Positions 63,120-64,000 of a DNA stretch of 64,000 nucleotides are shown here, piece by piece. This stretch comes from Pseudomonadota bacterium (GTDB lineage Bacteria; Pseudomonadota; Alphaproteobacteria; Caulobacterales; Caulobacteraceae), in assembly GCA_023409795.1 (NCBI GenBank), contig JAEYQX010000087.1:5170-69169 (forward strand), given 5' to 3'. Positions within the stretch are counted from its first letter, which is position 1; every line of letters starts with the position of its first letter. Both the position numbers and the translations under genes were made by a program. The notes below the pieces were generated by a model, which worked only from the letters and a program-made list of their open reading frames with translations, did not search any database and was not told where the DNA came from.

Positions 63120-63250
63120 GTGCGGACAGTGGCGGCGGTGGTGGAGGCGAAGGGCGGGCCCTTTGTTCTGCGCGAGGTTGAGCTGGACGCGCCGCGCCCG
63201 GATGAGGTTCGGGGCCGGCTGAAGGCCGTGGGGATCTGTCATACCGACCG
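63120..63250 (+). pseudogene. N-terminal fragment of a zinc-dependent alcohol dehydrogenase
   Basis: From GTG at 63120 (GGGAGG at 63107-63112) the frame reads RTVAAVVEAKGGPF, REVELDAPRPDEV, RLKAVGICHTD, the exact opening of medium-chain Zn alcohol dehydrogenases up to the first zinc Cys and the CHTD motif. After about 43 codons it breaks off and TonB-receptor sequence begins in another frame. The remaining ~320 residues are missing. Confidence 0.82.
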
Positions 63251-64000
63251 CGCGTGTCGGTCTATCAGGACGGAGTGTCGATCTCGAAATCGCGCGGCTC
63301 CTATGTCGAGCTGTTCGACCTGGAGCGGGTCGAGGTGGCCAAGGGGCCGCAGTCGACCCTGTATGGCCGTGGTGCCCTGATCGGGGCCGTGAACCTGGTG
63401 CAGAACCGCGCCCGTCCGAGCCAGTTTGACGCCGAGGCCCGGGCCGAGGTTGGCAACTTCAACTATCGCTCGGTCGAGGGCTTCGTGAACCTGCCGGTGG
63501 GCGAGGACCTGGCCCTGCGCCTGGCCACGCGCATGAAGTCCCGTGACGGTTCGGTCGAGAACCTGCTGGGCGGCGAGGACTATAACGGCATTGAAACCCG
63601 GGCTTTCCGCCTGGCTGCGGGCTGGCTGCCGTCGGACAGCCTGCGCCTTGACCTGATCGCCAACTACCAGGTCGATGACGCCTCGGCGACCTCGTTCAAG
63701 TCGATCCACCATGATCCGACCAACTCCCAGACCGGCCAGGTCCTGGGTGGCCGTGCTCCGTGGGAAGGGGCGGCCCTGACGCCCGGCGCTGCCTTTGACG
63801 GCGGCAAGGCCCTGGGGCTGGACCGCGAGGTCTGGGGCGTGACCGGCCTGGCCAGGTGGGACCTGGCCCCGGACCTCAGCCTGAATTCGACCACGGCCTA
63901 TCGCCAGTTCGATTCCTACGAAACCTTTGATCCGGATGGCATTTCCCTGCCCCTGCTGATCGCCGCCGAAGAGGCCTATGGCGAGCAGTGGAGCCAGGAA
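63251..64000 (+). pseudogene. TonB-dependent receptor lacking its N-terminus (runs off the window)
   Basis: The frame open from 63251 to the right edge encodes VSVYQDGVSISKSRG, ELFDLERVEVAKGPQSTLYG (the plug domain hallmark) and beta-barrel segments. The signal peptide, TonB box and about the first 100 plug residues are absent; ADH sequence stands in their place. Without an export signal it cannot be a functional receptor unless the junction is an assembly error. The 3' end is outside the window. Confidence 0.8.

Overview
The window is GC-rich DNA from an alphaproteobacterium. Caulobacterales (Brevundimonas, Phenylobacterium, Caulobacter type) fits best, because of the housekeeping block rlmE, guaB, rsmB, nucleosidase, guaA and the TonB-receptor-rich content. 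Sphingomonadales cannot be excluded from sequence reading alone.

Layout. 1-8030 is ordinary chromosome: a methyltransferase tail, a cyclophilin, rlmE, a DUF2061-type membrane protein, guaB, a palindromic repeat, a MAPEG protein, rsmB, an MTA/SAH nucleosidase and guaA. From 8249 to 62732, almost without a break, lies a catabolic cluster for steroids by the aerobic 9,10-seco pathway. 62733-63119 is AT-rich and non-coding. It is followed by the first 43 codons of an alcohol dehydrogenase joined out of frame to a TonB receptor that lacks its N-terminus, which is a rearrangement scar.

How the cluster works (family knowledge applied to these genes). Uptake: a TonB receptor (55636-58074). Entry reactions: an HsdA-like 3-alpha-hydroxysteroid dehydrogenase, several SDRs, a ketosteroid isomerase with its catalytic residues intact, two Old Yellow Enzyme homologues, a Baeyer-Villiger monooxygenase and an HSL-type esterase. 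Ring A/B opening: three KstD-like flavoproteins and the Rieske oxygenase KshA. Its likely electron donors are a [2Fe-2S] ferredoxin and a putidaredoxin-reductase-like flavoprotein, because no KshB is present. Ring A: hsaA, hsaD, hsaB, hsaE, hsaG, hsaF in one plus-strand operon (31435-37540), with hsaC divergent. Rings C/D: fadD3 (59483-61042) and a long minus-strand operon (31299 down to 16591) with ipdA, ipdB, ipdC, echA20, an ipdF-like SDR, fadA6, four acyl-CoA dehydrogenases, a second thiolase, a MaoC hydratase, a further crotonase and the isomerase.

Regulation. Two separate operator motifs can be read directly. (1) TACGCA half-sites, mostly paired as TACGCA-N33/34-TGCGTA or TGCGTA-N18-TACGCA, occur at 10161-10206, 31361-31390, 45714-45759, 53756-53792, 55520-55565 and 59351-59395, in front of the main steroid genes. 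They include the promoter of the TetR gene at 9491-10087. (2) TGAACATTTGTTCA-like palindromes occur at 14965, 16500, 43559 and 44241, in front of the BVMO gene, the hsdA unit, the acyl-CoA dehydrogenase/CaiB/ALDH operon and the second TetR gene (43588-44247). A tandem pair of overlapping AsnC/Lrp genes (51082-52034) adds a third regulatory module.

Less explained members are a possible 2-oxoglutarate/Fe(II) oxygenase (44375-45439), a TIM-barrel protein at the end of the hsa operon, a VOC-like protein next to hsdA and a SnoaL-like protein downstream of fadD3. No tRNA, rRNA, CRISPR array, transposase or integrase was seen.
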